NCBI GenBank assembly: GCA_046348995.1
Contig: JAXMDB010000009.1
Coordinates: forward strand, 196,426-260,425
Length of the DNA: 64,000 bases
Source: JANNSX01 sp046348995
GTDB taxonomy: Bacteria; Pseudomonadota; Alphaproteobacteria; Rhizobiales; Hyphomicrobiaceae
Direction of reading: 5' to 3'
The notes below the pieces were generated by a model. The model was not told the origin of the DNA, ran no database searches, and was given only the letters and a program-made list of their open reading frames with translations. This document shows, piece after piece, positions 27,919 to 36,201 of the stretch (position 1 is the stretch's first letter; every line of letters begins with the position of its first letter). Both the position numbers and the translations under genes were made by a program.

Positions 27919-29304
27919 ATGCGGCATCAGCGAGGTTACGCCAATCAGGGACCCAGTCTCGGATTAGATCCGACGACCGGTCGCGACCCGAGGACGATGC
28001 CGCGCAGCCCGAGCGAGCTGCTCGAGCCCTCGCGCGCGCCCGGGCCCCCGCACCGCCGCCAGAAGAGCGCCCCGCGCCGGCTCGGCCGCACGGCCCGCGT
28101 GCTGAACGGGCTGCTAACGCTGCTTCTCGTCGCCATGCTTGCTGTCGGTGGCCTGTTCTACTTCGTCCGCGTCGTCTTCGACCGGCCGGGCCCCCTCGAC
28201 CATTCGACGGTCATCGTCATCCCGAAGGGCTGGGGCCTCAACGAAATTTCCGGACGGCTCGAAAGCGAAGGCATCATCTCCGATCGCCGCGTCTTCATGG
28301 CGAGCGTGTACTGGTTCAGCGCCGGCAAGAAGCTGAAAGCCGGCGAGTACGAGGTGCGCAAGAGCGCCAGCATGCGGCAGGTGCTCGACACGCTCGTCGA
28401 GGGAAAATCGATCCTCTACAAGGTGTCGGTGCCCGAGGGCCTGACCAGCTACCAGATCGCGGACATCCTCAAGAACGATCCGAATCTCGTCGGCGAGGTG
28501 ACGCAGATTCCCGCCGAGGGCACGATCCTGCCCGATACCTACCGCTATGCCCGCAATACGGATCGCCAGGACCTGCTTGGACGCATGCAAGCCGAGCAGG
28601 CGAAATTCCTCGAGGCGATCTGGGGGACGCGCGCGGCCAACCTGCCCTTCCAGAACATCGAGCAGGCCATCACCCTGGCCTCCATCGTCGAGAAGGAGAC
28701 GAGCCGGCCCGACGAGCGTGACCGCATCGCCGGCGTGTTCATCAACCGCCTGCGCAAGGGCATGCGGCTGCAATCCGACCCGACGATCATCTATGGCGTG
28801 ACGAAGGGCAAAGGCTACCTCGGCCGGCCGATCCTGCGCTCCGACATCGACGGCGAGACCACCTACAACACCTACAAGATCGACGGCCTGCCGCCGACAC
28901 CGATCTGCAATCCTGGCCGTGCCGCCATCGAGGCGGTGCTCAATCCGGCCGATACGAAGGACGTCTACTTCGTCGCCGACGGGACGGGCGGACACGCCTT
29001 CGCCGAGACCATTCGTGATCATCAGAACAACGTCCGCAAGTGGCGTCAGATCGAAAAGAAGATGAAGGCTGAGGCCAAGGTCGCGGCGGCAGCGGAAACC
29101 GATGCGGCTGGAACCGGCGAGGCCGAAGTGTCGGCCGGACCCGGCGTGCTGGCCGAGCTCGACGGGGTCAACGTCGAGGATGCGGCGGCAGACGGCGGTG
29201 CTCCCGCGGCCGGCGATCCGACGGCAGCCTCTGCCGAGGCGGCAGAGGCGGCCTTAGCCGGTACGCCCGATCCCTCCATGCCGCTCCCCGTCCGCAAACC
29301 TTAA
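27919..29304 (+). CDS. mltG: Endolytic transglycosylase MltG (YceG-like)
   Basis: Membrane-anchored lytic transglycosylase that cuts nascent glycan strands and so limits their length. About 461 residues from ATG 27919, with GGGGGAG eleven bases upstream; GTG 27907 is a possible earlier start. A Pro/Arg-rich cytoplasmic tail precedes one transmembrane helix (about 60-85). The YceG domain follows, with a LysM-like part, LPDTYRYARN, the catalytic Glu in ASIVEKETSRPDERD, and GMRLQSDPTIIYG. The C-terminal 80 residues are Ala/Glu-rich and probably disordered, which is unusual but not unique. It sits in the normal fabF-mltG-yicC-gmk order. Confidence 0.95.
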   Translation: MRHQRGYANQGPSLGLDPTTGRDPRTMPRSPSELLEPSRAPGPPHRRQKSAPRRLGRTARVLNGLLTLLLVAMLAVGGLFYFVRVVFDRPGPLDHSTVIVIPKGWGLNEISGRLESEGIISDRRVFMASVYWFSAGKKLKAGEYEVRKSASMRQVLDTLVEGKSILYKVSVPEGLTSYQIADILKNDPNLVGEVTQIPAEGTILPDTYRYARNTDRQDLLGRMQAEQAKFLEAIWGTRAANLPFQNIEQAITLASIVEKETSRPDERDRIAGVFINRLRKGMRLQSDPTIIYGVTKGKGYLGRPILRSDIDGETTYNTYKIDGLPPTPICNPGRAAIEAVLNPADTKDVYFVADGTGGHAFAETIRDHQNNVRKWRQIEKKMKAEAKVAAAAETDAAGTGEAEVSAGPGVLAELDGVNVEDAAADGGAPAAGDPTAASAEAAEAALAGTPDPSMPLPVRKP

Positions 29305-29399
29305 AGTCCCTGCTGCACGCGCCTGAGCTTGTTCGGCACGGCCGGCACCGGTAGAGTCGCGTCCTCGACAGGACCCGTCTCAACCATTCCCAGGCCAGC

Positions 29400-30287
29400 A
29401 TGACGCTCAAGAGCATGACCGGTTTCGGCCGCGCCGATGGCGTCCGAGGCAGCGACGCGTGGCATTGGGAGGTGCGCAGCGTCAACGGCCGCAGCCTCGA
29501 GGTACGCTCGCGCGTACCGTCCGGCCTAGAGGCTCTCGAGCCGCGTATTCGCGAAATGTGCTCAGCCCGCCTCGGCCGCGGCAGCGTCAACGTCACACTC
29601 GCCTGGCAGCGCACGCAGGCCGCCACTGCCATTCGCCTGAACGAGGCGGCCCTCGCAGACGTCGCCAAGGCGCTCGAGGTCGCGGGCAAGCATGTCAAAG
29701 CCGCGCCGCCGACGCTCGACGGGATCCTGGGCCTCAAGGGCGTGCTCGAGGCCGTGGAGACGCCGGAAAGTGAAGCGGAGGGCGAGGCCAGGACTGCGGC
29801 CATGCTCGCCGGTCTCGGCCGGGCGCTGGACGAGCTCGTGGCCGCCCGCCAGCGCGAAGGTGCACGGCTCGCCAAGGTGCTCACCGAGCAGATCTCGGAG
29901 ACGGCGCGTTTGGCCGAGCGTCTCGACGTGGCGCCCGAGCGAGCTCCCGAGCGCGCAATGGCGCGCCTCAAGGAAGCGATCGCACGGCTACGGCAAGCCT
30001 CCTCCGAGCTCGATCCCGAGCGCTTGCATCAAGAGGCGATGCTGATCGCGACCCGCGTCGACATCACCGAGGAGATCGCGCGGCTGAAATCGCATGTCGC
30101 CGAGGCGCAGACGTTGATCGCGGCGGCCGAGCCTGTCGGGCGGCGGCTCGACTTCCTCGCCCAGGAGCTCAATCGGGAGGCCAACACGATCTGCTCGAAG
30201 GCCAACGATACGGCGCTGACGCGGCTTGGACTCGATCTGAAGGTCGTCATCGATCAGCTCCGCGAGCAGGTGCAGAACATTGAATAG
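29400..30287 (+). CDS. yicC: YicC-family endoribonuclease
   Basis: 295 residues with the N-terminal signature LKSMTGFGRADG and the C-terminal DUF1732 end REANTICSKANDTALT. The family includes E. coli YicC, recently characterised as an RNase acting on certain small RNAs. Coiled-coil-like helices occupy residues about 120-250. It overlaps the next gene (gmk) by eight bases, a conserved pairing in Proteobacteria. Confidence 0.95.
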   Translation: MTLKSMTGFGRADGVRGSDAWHWEVRSVNGRSLEVRSRVPSGLEALEPRIREMCSARLGRGSVNVTLAWQRTQAATAIRLNEAALADVAKALEVAGKHVKAAPPTLDGILGLKGVLEAVETPESEAEGEARTAAMLAGLGRALDELVAARQREGARLAKVLTEQISETARLAERLDVAPERAPERAMARLKEAIARLRQASSELDPERLHQEAMLIATRVDITEEIARLKSHVAEAQTLIAAAEPVGRRLDFLAQELNREANTICSKANDTALTRLGLDLKVVIDQLREQVQNIE

Positions 30288-30924
30288 CTCCAACGAGATC
30301 CCGCGCCGCGGCTTGATGCTCGTGCTGTCCTCGCCGTCGGGCGCGGGCAAGACGACGCTATCGCGCCGGCTGCTCGGCGTCGATCCGGGCTTCACGATGT
30401 CGGTCTCGGTGACGACCCGCGCCATGCGGCCGGGCGAGCAAGACGGCATCGACTACCACTTCATCGATGCGGCCCGGTTCGACCAACTCATCGCCGAGAG
30501 CGCGCTGCTCGAGTGGGCGAACGTCTTCGGCAACAAGTACGGCACGCCGCGTGCGCCCGTGGAAGCCGCGCTGGCGGCGGGCCGCGACGTGCTCTTCGAC
30601 ATCGACTGGCAGGGGACACAGCAGATCCGGGCCCGGATGGGCGCCGATGTCGTCGGCATCTTCATCCTGCCGCCGAGCGCCAAGGCGCTCGAGGAGCGCC
30701 TGTTGAAGCGCGCCCAAGACAGCCGCGAGGTCGTCGCAAAGCGAATGGCGAAGGCCGCCGACGAGATCAGCCACTGGCAGGAGTACGATTTCGTCATCGT
30801 CAACGACGACATCGACCGGGCGTTCGCAACAATCCAGGCAATCGTCGCCTCCGAGCGCGTCCGCCGCACCCGCCGCGAGGCGGGCTTGCTCGATTTGGTG
30901 CAGCAGTTGAAGCGGGACTTGTAG
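30280..30924 (+). CDS. gmk: Guanylate kinase
   Basis: Phosphorylates GMP to GDP. 214 residues from a TTG that overlaps the yicC stop; ATG 30316 is an in-frame alternative, but homologues usually carry the extra dozen residues (NSSNEIPRRG) ahead of LMLVLSSPSGAGKTTL. Walker A is SPSGAGKTT, and the GMP-binding part includes SVSVTTRAMRPGEQDG and DYHF. The lid is KRAQDSREVVAKRMAKA. Translation is probably coupled to yicC. Confidence 0.96.
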   Translation: MNSSNEIPRRGLMLVLSSPSGAGKTTLSRRLLGVDPGFTMSVSVTTRAMRPGEQDGIDYHFIDAARFDQLIAESALLEWANVFGNKYGTPRAPVEAALAAGRDVLFDIDWQGTQQIRARMGADVVGIFILPPSAKALEERLLKRAQDSREVVAKRMAKAADEISHWQEYDFVIVNDDIDRAFATIQAIVASERVRRTRREAGLLDLVQQLKRDL

Positions 30925-30970
30925 ATGGATGGGCACCTTCGATTGTCGACCGGCGTTGCCAGATTTGGCC

Positions 30971-31133
30971 GGCCCTCCCCTTTGGGGGGAGGGTGGCGCG
31001 AAGCGCCGGGAGAGGGGTGGAGCCAAGCACACACCCCACACAACTCCAGCATAACACCGTCCTGGATGAGGGCTTAGTGAAACACTCAACCCCTCTCCCG
31101 CCTGTCGGCACCCTCTCCCCAAGGGAGAGGGCC
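30971..31133. repeat. Imperfect inverted repeat (GGCCCTC-CCC... type) between gmk and lpdA
   Basis: A 47-base left arm (30971-31017) and a 44-base right arm (31090-31133) are largely reverse complementary. Each arm is itself a small hairpin, such as CCCTCCCC..GGGGGGAGGG and GGCGC..GCGCC. About 72 bases lie between them. The style matches dispersed C/G-rich intergenic elements common in alphaproteobacterial genomes. It may also end gmk transcription. Confidence 0.75.
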
Positions 31134-31192
31134 AACTCCGGAGAGGCCGTGGTTCCTGGGCGACGACATTGGACGGCAACGCGAGATAGCAC

Positions 31193-32635
31193 ATGGCTGA
31201 CACTCCCTACGACGTCCTGATCATCGGCGGTGGGCCCGGCGGCTACGTCGCGGCGATCCGCTCGGCACAGCTTGGGCTGAAGACCGCGGTCGTCGAGCGT
31301 GAGCATCTGGGCGGCATCTGCCTCAACTGGGGCTGCATCCCGACCAAGGCGCTGCTGCGCTCGTCCGAGATCTACGGGCACATGAAGCACGCCGCCGACT
31401 ACGGCCTCAAGGTCGAGGGCGCGATCGACTTCGATGCGGCAGCCGTCGTCAAACGCTCGCGCGGCGTCTCCGGCCAGCTCAACGCCGGCGTCGCGTTCCT
31501 CATGAAGAAGAACAAGATCGACGTCATCTGGGGCGAGGCGAAGATCGCCAAAGCCGGCGAGGTCATCGTCGCGGCTGCGACGAAGGCGCCGATGCAGCCG
31601 CAGCATCCCCAGCCCAAGGGCACGCTCGGGGCCGGCACCTACAAGGCCCGGCACATCATCGTCGCCACCGGCGCCCGGCCGCGCGTGCTGCCCGGTATCG
31701 AGCCCGACGGCAAGCTCATCTGGACCTATTTCGAGGCGATGGTGCCGCCCGCGATGCCGAAGTCGCTCATCGTCATGGGATCGGGCGCCATCGGCATCGA
31801 GTTCGCCTCGTTCTATCGCACGATGGGCGCCGAGGTGACGGTGGTCGAGCTGTTGCCGCAGATCCTCCCCGTCGAGGACGCGGAGATCGCGACGCTCGCG
31901 AGCCGCGCCTTCACGAAGCAAGGCATGAAGATCCTCACCGGCGCGAAGGTGACGAAGGTCGAGAAGAAGGCGGACGGCGTCACCGCCACGATCGACATCG
32001 GCGGCAAGACCGAGACGATCTCGGCCGAGCGGCTGATCTCGGCCGTCGGTGTTCAGGGCAATATCGAGGGGCTGGGTCTCGAGGCGCTCGGCGTCAAGAA
32101 GGATCGCGGCACTATCCTCACCGATGGGCTCGGACGCACGAACGTGCCGGGCGTCTACGCGATCGGTGACGTCGCCGGCCCGCCGATGCTCGCCCATAAG
32201 GCCGAGCACGAGGGCGTCGTCTGCGTCGAGGCGATCAAAGGGCAGGATGCGCATCCCCTCGACAAGCTCAAGATCCCCGGCTGCACCTATTGCCAGCCGC
32301 AGATCGCGAGCGTCGGCTTGACAGAAGCCAAAGCCAAGGCAGAGGGCCGCGAGGTCAAAGTCGGCCGCTTCCCCTTCCGCGCCAACGGCAAGGCGATCGC
32401 GCTGGGCGAGCCCGAAGGCCTCGTGAAGACGGTGTTCGATGCGAAGACCGGCCAGCTGCTCGGCGCGCATCTGATCGGCGCGGAAGTGACCGAGCTGATC
32501 CAGGGCTTCGTCGTCGCCATGCAGCTCGAGACCACCGAGGCCGAGCTCATGCATACGGTGTTCCCGCATCCGACACTGTCGGAGATGATGCACGAGAGCG
32601 TGCTCGATGCGTACGGACGAGCCATCCACACTTGA
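31193..32635 (+). CDS. lpdA: Dihydrolipoyl dehydrogenase (E3)
   Basis: Flavoprotein that reoxidises lipoamide in the pyruvate, 2-oxoglutarate or branched-chain dehydrogenase complexes. 480 residues. The FAD fold is VLIIGGGPGGYVAAIRSAQL, the redox disulfide GGICLNWGCIPTKALL, the NAD fold VMGSGAIGIEFASFY, and the C-terminal catalytic His/Glu is in FPHPTLSEMMHE. An extra Pro/Gln-rich loop (MQPQHPQPKGTLG) near residue 140 is a feature of the alphaproteobacterial PDH-associated form. The other complex subunits are not in the window. An in-frame 74-base gap separates it from the next gene. Confidence 0.96.
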   Translation: MADTPYDVLIIGGGPGGYVAAIRSAQLGLKTAVVEREHLGGICLNWGCIPTKALLRSSEIYGHMKHAADYGLKVEGAIDFDAAAVVKRSRGVSGQLNAGVAFLMKKNKIDVIWGEAKIAKAGEVIVAAATKAPMQPQHPQPKGTLGAGTYKARHIIVATGARPRVLPGIEPDGKLIWTYFEAMVPPAMPKSLIVMGSGAIGIEFASFYRTMGAEVTVVELLPQILPVEDAEIATLASRAFTKQGMKILTGAKVTKVEKKADGVTATIDIGGKTETISAERLISAVGVQGNIEGLGLEALGVKKDRGTILTDGLGRTNVPGVYAIGDVAGPPMLAHKAEHEGVVCVEAIKGQDAHPLDKLKIPGCTYCQPQIASVGLTEAKAKAEGREVKVGRFPFRANGKAIALGEPEGLVKTVFDAKTGQLLGAHLIGAEVTELIQGFVVAMQLETTEAELMHTVFPHPTLSEMMHESVLDAYGRAIHT

Positions 32636-32709
32636 AACCGAAGCCGATCCACGCGACGGCGCGCTGGCGCCGGGGGTGGTCGGGCGGATAGAGCGCACGG
32701 GAGGAGCGA

Positions 32710-33888
32710 TTGACCAGCAAGGGTTCAGGTATCCTCGGCATCGCAGCGTTGATCGGAGCACTCGCGATCGCCGCTCCGGCTGTCGGCGGCGGCGTCGATG
32801 AGCTACCGAAGAGCATCCAGGACGCGCTCTACAACCAGGACGCCATCGATCCGATGCAGCCGATCGGCGAGAGCGCCTATCGCGATTTTAAGGCCAAAAA
32901 CCCGCCACCGTGGACGATCGGCTACGCGAGCTCGTATGCCGGCAACACCTGGCGCGCCGAGGTGATGAAGCGCCTGCAGGACGAGATCATTCCGAGGTGG
33001 CAGAAGCTCGGCCTCATCAAAGAGGTCAAGATCAAGCAGTCGAACCTGAGCGACGCGATGCAGAGCCAGCAGATGCGCGAGCTGGTCGATGAGGGCGTCG
33101 ATGCGATCATCGTCTGCTGCTCGAACCCGACGGCGCTGAACCAGACCGTCGAATATGCCTATCAGAAAGGCGTGCCGGTAGTCTCCGGCATCGGCTATTT
33201 GACATCTCCGTACGCGGTGAATTCCTCGGCCAACCTCGCCGTCACGGGCAACATGATGGGCGAGTGGATGGCCAAGGAGATCGGTGGCAAGGGCAACGTC
33301 CTCGTCGTCGCGGGCATCCCCGGTGCGCCGGCGTCCGACACGCAGAGCTCCGGCGTGCTCAAGGCGCTCGAGAAGCACCCGGACATCACGATCGTCGGTC
33401 AGGTCGCCGGCATGTGGACGGACGAGGTCGCCCAGTCAGAGATCGGGAAATGGCTCGCGACCTACACAGGTGAGCTCAACGGCATCATCGTCCAATCGGG
33501 CTCCGAGATCGGTGCCGTGCGCGCCCTCAAACAGAGCGGCCGTCCGATGGTCCCGATCACGGTCGGTGGGGAGCTCGGTGCGCTGTGCACGTGGCGCAAG
33601 AGCCCGAAGTGGATTTCCGGCGCGATCCAGGCTTGGCCACCCGGCGACGACTTCGAGCTTGCCTGGAACATCATGATGCGGACGCTTCAAGGGCAGGGGC
33701 CCAAGGTGCAATCGATCCTGGTGACTCCTCGGATGATCGACTTCGCCACCCTGCAAACCACGCTCGGTGAGGATTGCGACGAGGCGTCGGGCGGCTGGCA
33801 CAATGTCGGCGCGGAGACTTGGGCGAGCAAAGCCTATCTGGACGACTTCTTTCTGAAGCCCGCAGATCCCGAAGCCTTCAAACCTTGA
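32710..33888 (+). CDS. Sugar-type ABC transporter substrate-binding protein (orphan)
   Basis: 392 residues from a TTG preceded by GGGAGGAG, a convincing ribosome site. A signal peptide (GIAALIGALAIAAPAVGGG) leads to a periplasmic binding protein of the ribose/RbsB fold: WTIGYASSYAGNTWRAEVM, GVDAIIVCCSNPTALNQ, GVPVVSG, GKGNVLVVAGIPGAPASD and GIIVQSGSEIGAVRAL. The ligand is probably a sugar or sugar-like compound, but that is only fold-level. No permease or ATPase gene lies on either side, so it either serves a distant transporter or a sensor. Confidence 0.88.
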   Translation: MTSKGSGILGIAALIGALAIAAPAVGGGVDELPKSIQDALYNQDAIDPMQPIGESAYRDFKAKNPPPWTIGYASSYAGNTWRAEVMKRLQDEIIPRWQKLGLIKEVKIKQSNLSDAMQSQQMRELVDEGVDAIIVCCSNPTALNQTVEYAYQKGVPVVSGIGYLTSPYAVNSSANLAVTGNMMGEWMAKEIGGKGNVLVVAGIPGAPASDTQSSGVLKALEKHPDITIVGQVAGMWTDEVAQSEIGKWLATYTGELNGIIVQSGSEIGAVRALKQSGRPMVPITVGGELGALCTWRKSPKWISGAIQAWPPGDDFELAWNIMMRTLQGQGPKVQSILVTPRMIDFATLQTTLGEDCDEASGGWHNVGAETWASKAYLDDFFLKPADPEAFKP

Positions 33889-33943
33889 CCCGATGACGGA
33901 CGGTCTCACACGCGCCGAGGCCGATCGGCCAACCGCTGTGACC

Positions 33944-34045
33944 CTGGAGCGGGTTCAGCTCATGTGGAATCGGGAACCCGCTCCAGGTCATTGGTTCTGA
34001 GCACGTTCTTCCGGCGAACCGGTTTCCACTTCGCCTGGACGTGCT
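33944..34045. repeat. Double palindromic intergenic element
   Basis: A 13-bp perfect inverted repeat (CTGGAGCGGGTTC, 33944-33956 with 33974-33986) is followed by a second unit from 34000 to 34045 with ends AGCACGT / ACGTGCT and the inner text GAACCGGTTTCCACTT. The combination of 'GGAATCGGGAACCCGCTCC' and 'GAACCGGTTTCCACTT' resembles short palindromic elements repeated between genes in many Rhizobiales. It fills most of the 255-base gap before the acyl-CoA dehydrogenase gene. Confidence 0.75.
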
Positions 34046-34143
34046 TTAGGTCTCGTCGAGGATTGCGCCGACAGTGACCTCGTGCTTCTCACTTAGACGC
34101 GGCCTGCGGATACCCAACCGCGCCGCGCGGCAGGAGCCTCACC

Positions 34144-35301
34144 ATGCGCGACACCGAGGACTACAAGGAGATTCGCGAGGGCGTTCGTAAGCTCTGCGAG
34201 CGCTTTCCCGGCGAGTATTGGCGCAAGCTGGATGCGGCGCGGGCCTATCCATCCGAATTCGTCGCGGCGCTGACGGAGGCCGGATACCTCGCTGCCCTCA
34301 TCCCGGAGGAGTATGGCGGTGCCGGCTTGAGCCTCGGAGCGGCGGCGGCCGTGCTCGAGGAGGTGCAGCGCGCTGGCTGCAACGGCGCGGCCTGTCACGC
34401 GCAGATGTACGTCATGGGCACCGTGCTCCGCCACGGCAGCGAGGCGCAGAAGCGGACGTATCTTCCCGACATCGCCGCCGGCAAGACGCGACTGCAAGCC
34501 TTCGGCGTCACCGAGCCGACGAGCGGCACCGACACGTCCTCGATCCGGACCGTCGCACGCCGCGAAGGCGATCATTACGTCGTCAACGGCCAGAAAATCT
34601 GGACGAGCCGCGCCGAGTATTCGGATCTGATGCTTCTGCTCGCCCGCACGACGCCACGCGATCAGGTAGCCAAGCGCACCGATGGACTTTCGGTTTTCAT
34701 CCTCGACATGCGCGCAGCCAAGGACAACGGCCTCACTATCCGGCCGATCCGCACGATGATGAATCACTCGACGACCGAGGTGTTCTTCGAGAACGTCCGA
34801 GTGCCAGCCGAAAATCTCGTGGGCGAGGAAGGGAAGGGCTTTCGCTACGTCCTCTCCGGCATGAACGCCGAGCGCATCTTGATCGCGGCCGAGTGCGTCG
34901 GCGACGCCAAGTGGCTGATCGAGAAGGCCACAACCTACGCCAAGGAGCGGCAGGTGTTCGGCCGGCCGATCGGCCAGAACCAGGGCATCCAGTTCCCCAT
35001 CGCCCGCGCCTACGCCAACATGCGCGCCGCCGAGCTGATGGTGAAAGAAGCCGTCCGCCGCTACGAGGCCGGCGAGGACTGCGGTGCGGAGGCCAACATG
35101 GCCAAGATGCTCGCTGCCGACGCCTCCAACGAGGCCGCGAACGCCTGCATCCAGACGCACGGCGGCTTCGGCTTCGCGGAGGAGTACGACATCGAGCGCA
35201 AATTCCGGGAGACGCGGCTCTACCAATTGGCGCCGATCTCGACGAACCTCATTCTGTCGTACCTCTCCGAGCACGTGCTCGGCATGCCGCGGTCGTATTG
35301 A
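34144..35301 (+). CDS. Acyl-CoA dehydrogenase
   Basis: 385 residues, the full FAD-dependent acyl-CoA dehydrogenase fold. It catalyses alpha,beta-dehydrogenation of an acyl-CoA and passes electrons to ETF. Visible signatures are IPEEYGGAGLSLG, AFGVTEPTSGTDTSSIRT, GQKIWTSRAEYSD, the RQVFGRPIGQNQ FAD segment and HGGFGFAEEYDIERKFRE near the C-terminus. Chain specificity cannot be read safely; branched or dicarboxylic substrates are possible given the CoA-ester lyase 31 bases downstream. Confidence 0.93.
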   Translation: MRDTEDYKEIREGVRKLCERFPGEYWRKLDAARAYPSEFVAALTEAGYLAALIPEEYGGAGLSLGAAAAVLEEVQRAGCNGAACHAQMYVMGTVLRHGSEAQKRTYLPDIAAGKTRLQAFGVTEPTSGTDTSSIRTVARREGDHYVVNGQKIWTSRAEYSDLMLLLARTTPRDQVAKRTDGLSVFILDMRAAKDNGLTIRPIRTMMNHSTTEVFFENVRVPAENLVGEEGKGFRYVLSGMNAERILIAAECVGDAKWLIEKATTYAKERQVFGRPIGQNQGIQFPIARAYANMRAAELMVKEAVRRYEAGEDCGAEANMAKMLAADASNEAANACIQTHGGFGFAEEYDIERKFRETRLYQLAPISTNLILSYLSEHVLGMPRSY

Positions 35302-35332
35302 GCAATGGATGCCTCGGGAGAGTGATGACGCC

Positions 35333-36133
35333 ATGACCATCGTGCTGCACACCCCGCTCTTCGTGCCAGCCGACCGGCCCGAGCGCTTTCAGAAAGCCGC
35401 GTCTTCGGGCGCCGACGCCGTCATCCTCGATCTCGAGGATGCGGTCACGCCCGCCAACAAGGCGAAGGCGCGGTCGGCGGTGACGGCGCATGGGATCGCG
35501 AGCGTGCCGGTCGTCATCCGCATCAACCCGCTCGAAAGCGCGCTGGTCGCGGACGATATCTCAACGCTTGCGCGGGCGTCCTTCGACGGCATCATGGTGG
35601 CCAAAGCCAGCGATCCGGTGGCGCTCGCCGCGCTCGGCGCCCGCTTTCCCGGCAAGGCGCTCATTGCGCTCATCGAGTCGGTCGCCGGGCACGCCGCTGC
35701 GCGTGCCATCGCGGCGGTTCCCGCCGTCGCCCAGCTCGCCTTCGGCTCGATCGACTATGCGCTGGATTTGGGCTGCGAGGAAACCTTCGACGCGTTGCTC
35801 GCCGCCCGCAGCGAGGTGGTGCTCGCCTCGCGGCTCGCCGATCGCGCCGCGCCCCTCGACGGGGTGACGATCGGCTACGACGATGCGGCGCTTCTGACGG
35901 AGGAGGCCCGCCGCGCTCGCACGCTCGGCTTCGGCGGCAAGCTGCTGATCCATCCCAAGCAGATCGCACCCGTACGCGCGGGCTTGCGGCCGAGCGAGGC
36001 CGAGATCGCACTCGCCCGCCGCATCGTCGAGGCCGCCGCGCGCCAAGGCGAGGGCGCCATCTCGCTCGACGGTCGCATGATCGACGTTCCGGTGCTGACC
36101 AAGGCGAGGCGGATCGTCAGCCAGGCCGGGTAA
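35333..36133 (+). CDS. HpcH/HpaI aldolase family CoA-ester lyase (CitE-like)
   Basis: 266 residues from ATG 35333 (MTIVLHTPLFVPADRPERF). TIM-barrel CitE/malyl-CoA-lyase family marks: FVPADRPERFQKA, DAVILDLEDAVTP (metal-site acidic pair), VVIRINP, LIALIESVAG, FGSIDYALDLG and KLLIHPKQIAPV. Likely reactions are cleavage or formation of citramalyl-, malyl- or related hydroxyacyl-CoA. The upstream acyl-CoA dehydrogenase and downstream glutamine-synthetase-like gene point to a catabolic operon for an unknown acid. Confidence 0.92.
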   Translation: MTIVLHTPLFVPADRPERFQKAASSGADAVILDLEDAVTPANKAKARSAVTAHGIASVPVVIRINPLESALVADDISTLARASFDGIMVAKASDPVALAALGARFPGKALIALIESVAGHAAARAIAAVPAVAQLAFGSIDYALDLGCEETFDALLAARSEVVLASRLADRAAPLDGVTIGYDDAALLTEEARRARTLGFGGKLLIHPKQIAPVRAGLRPSEAEIALARRIVEAAARQGEGAISLDGRMIDVPVLTKARRIVSQAG

Positions 36134-36201
36134 CCAACCCAACGCCTTGCGAAGACGGCCGCTTTCCGGTCAAGCTCCACCCTCTGGCTGGAGGAGGCGT
36201 C

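Noticed and set aside
30800..32761. Long minus-strand open frame (about 650 codons) opposite lpdA
   Set aside because: It is the antisense shadow of a complete dihydrolipoyl dehydrogenase gene in G+C-rich DNA. It is Arg/Asp/His-rich with no motifs or ribosome site.
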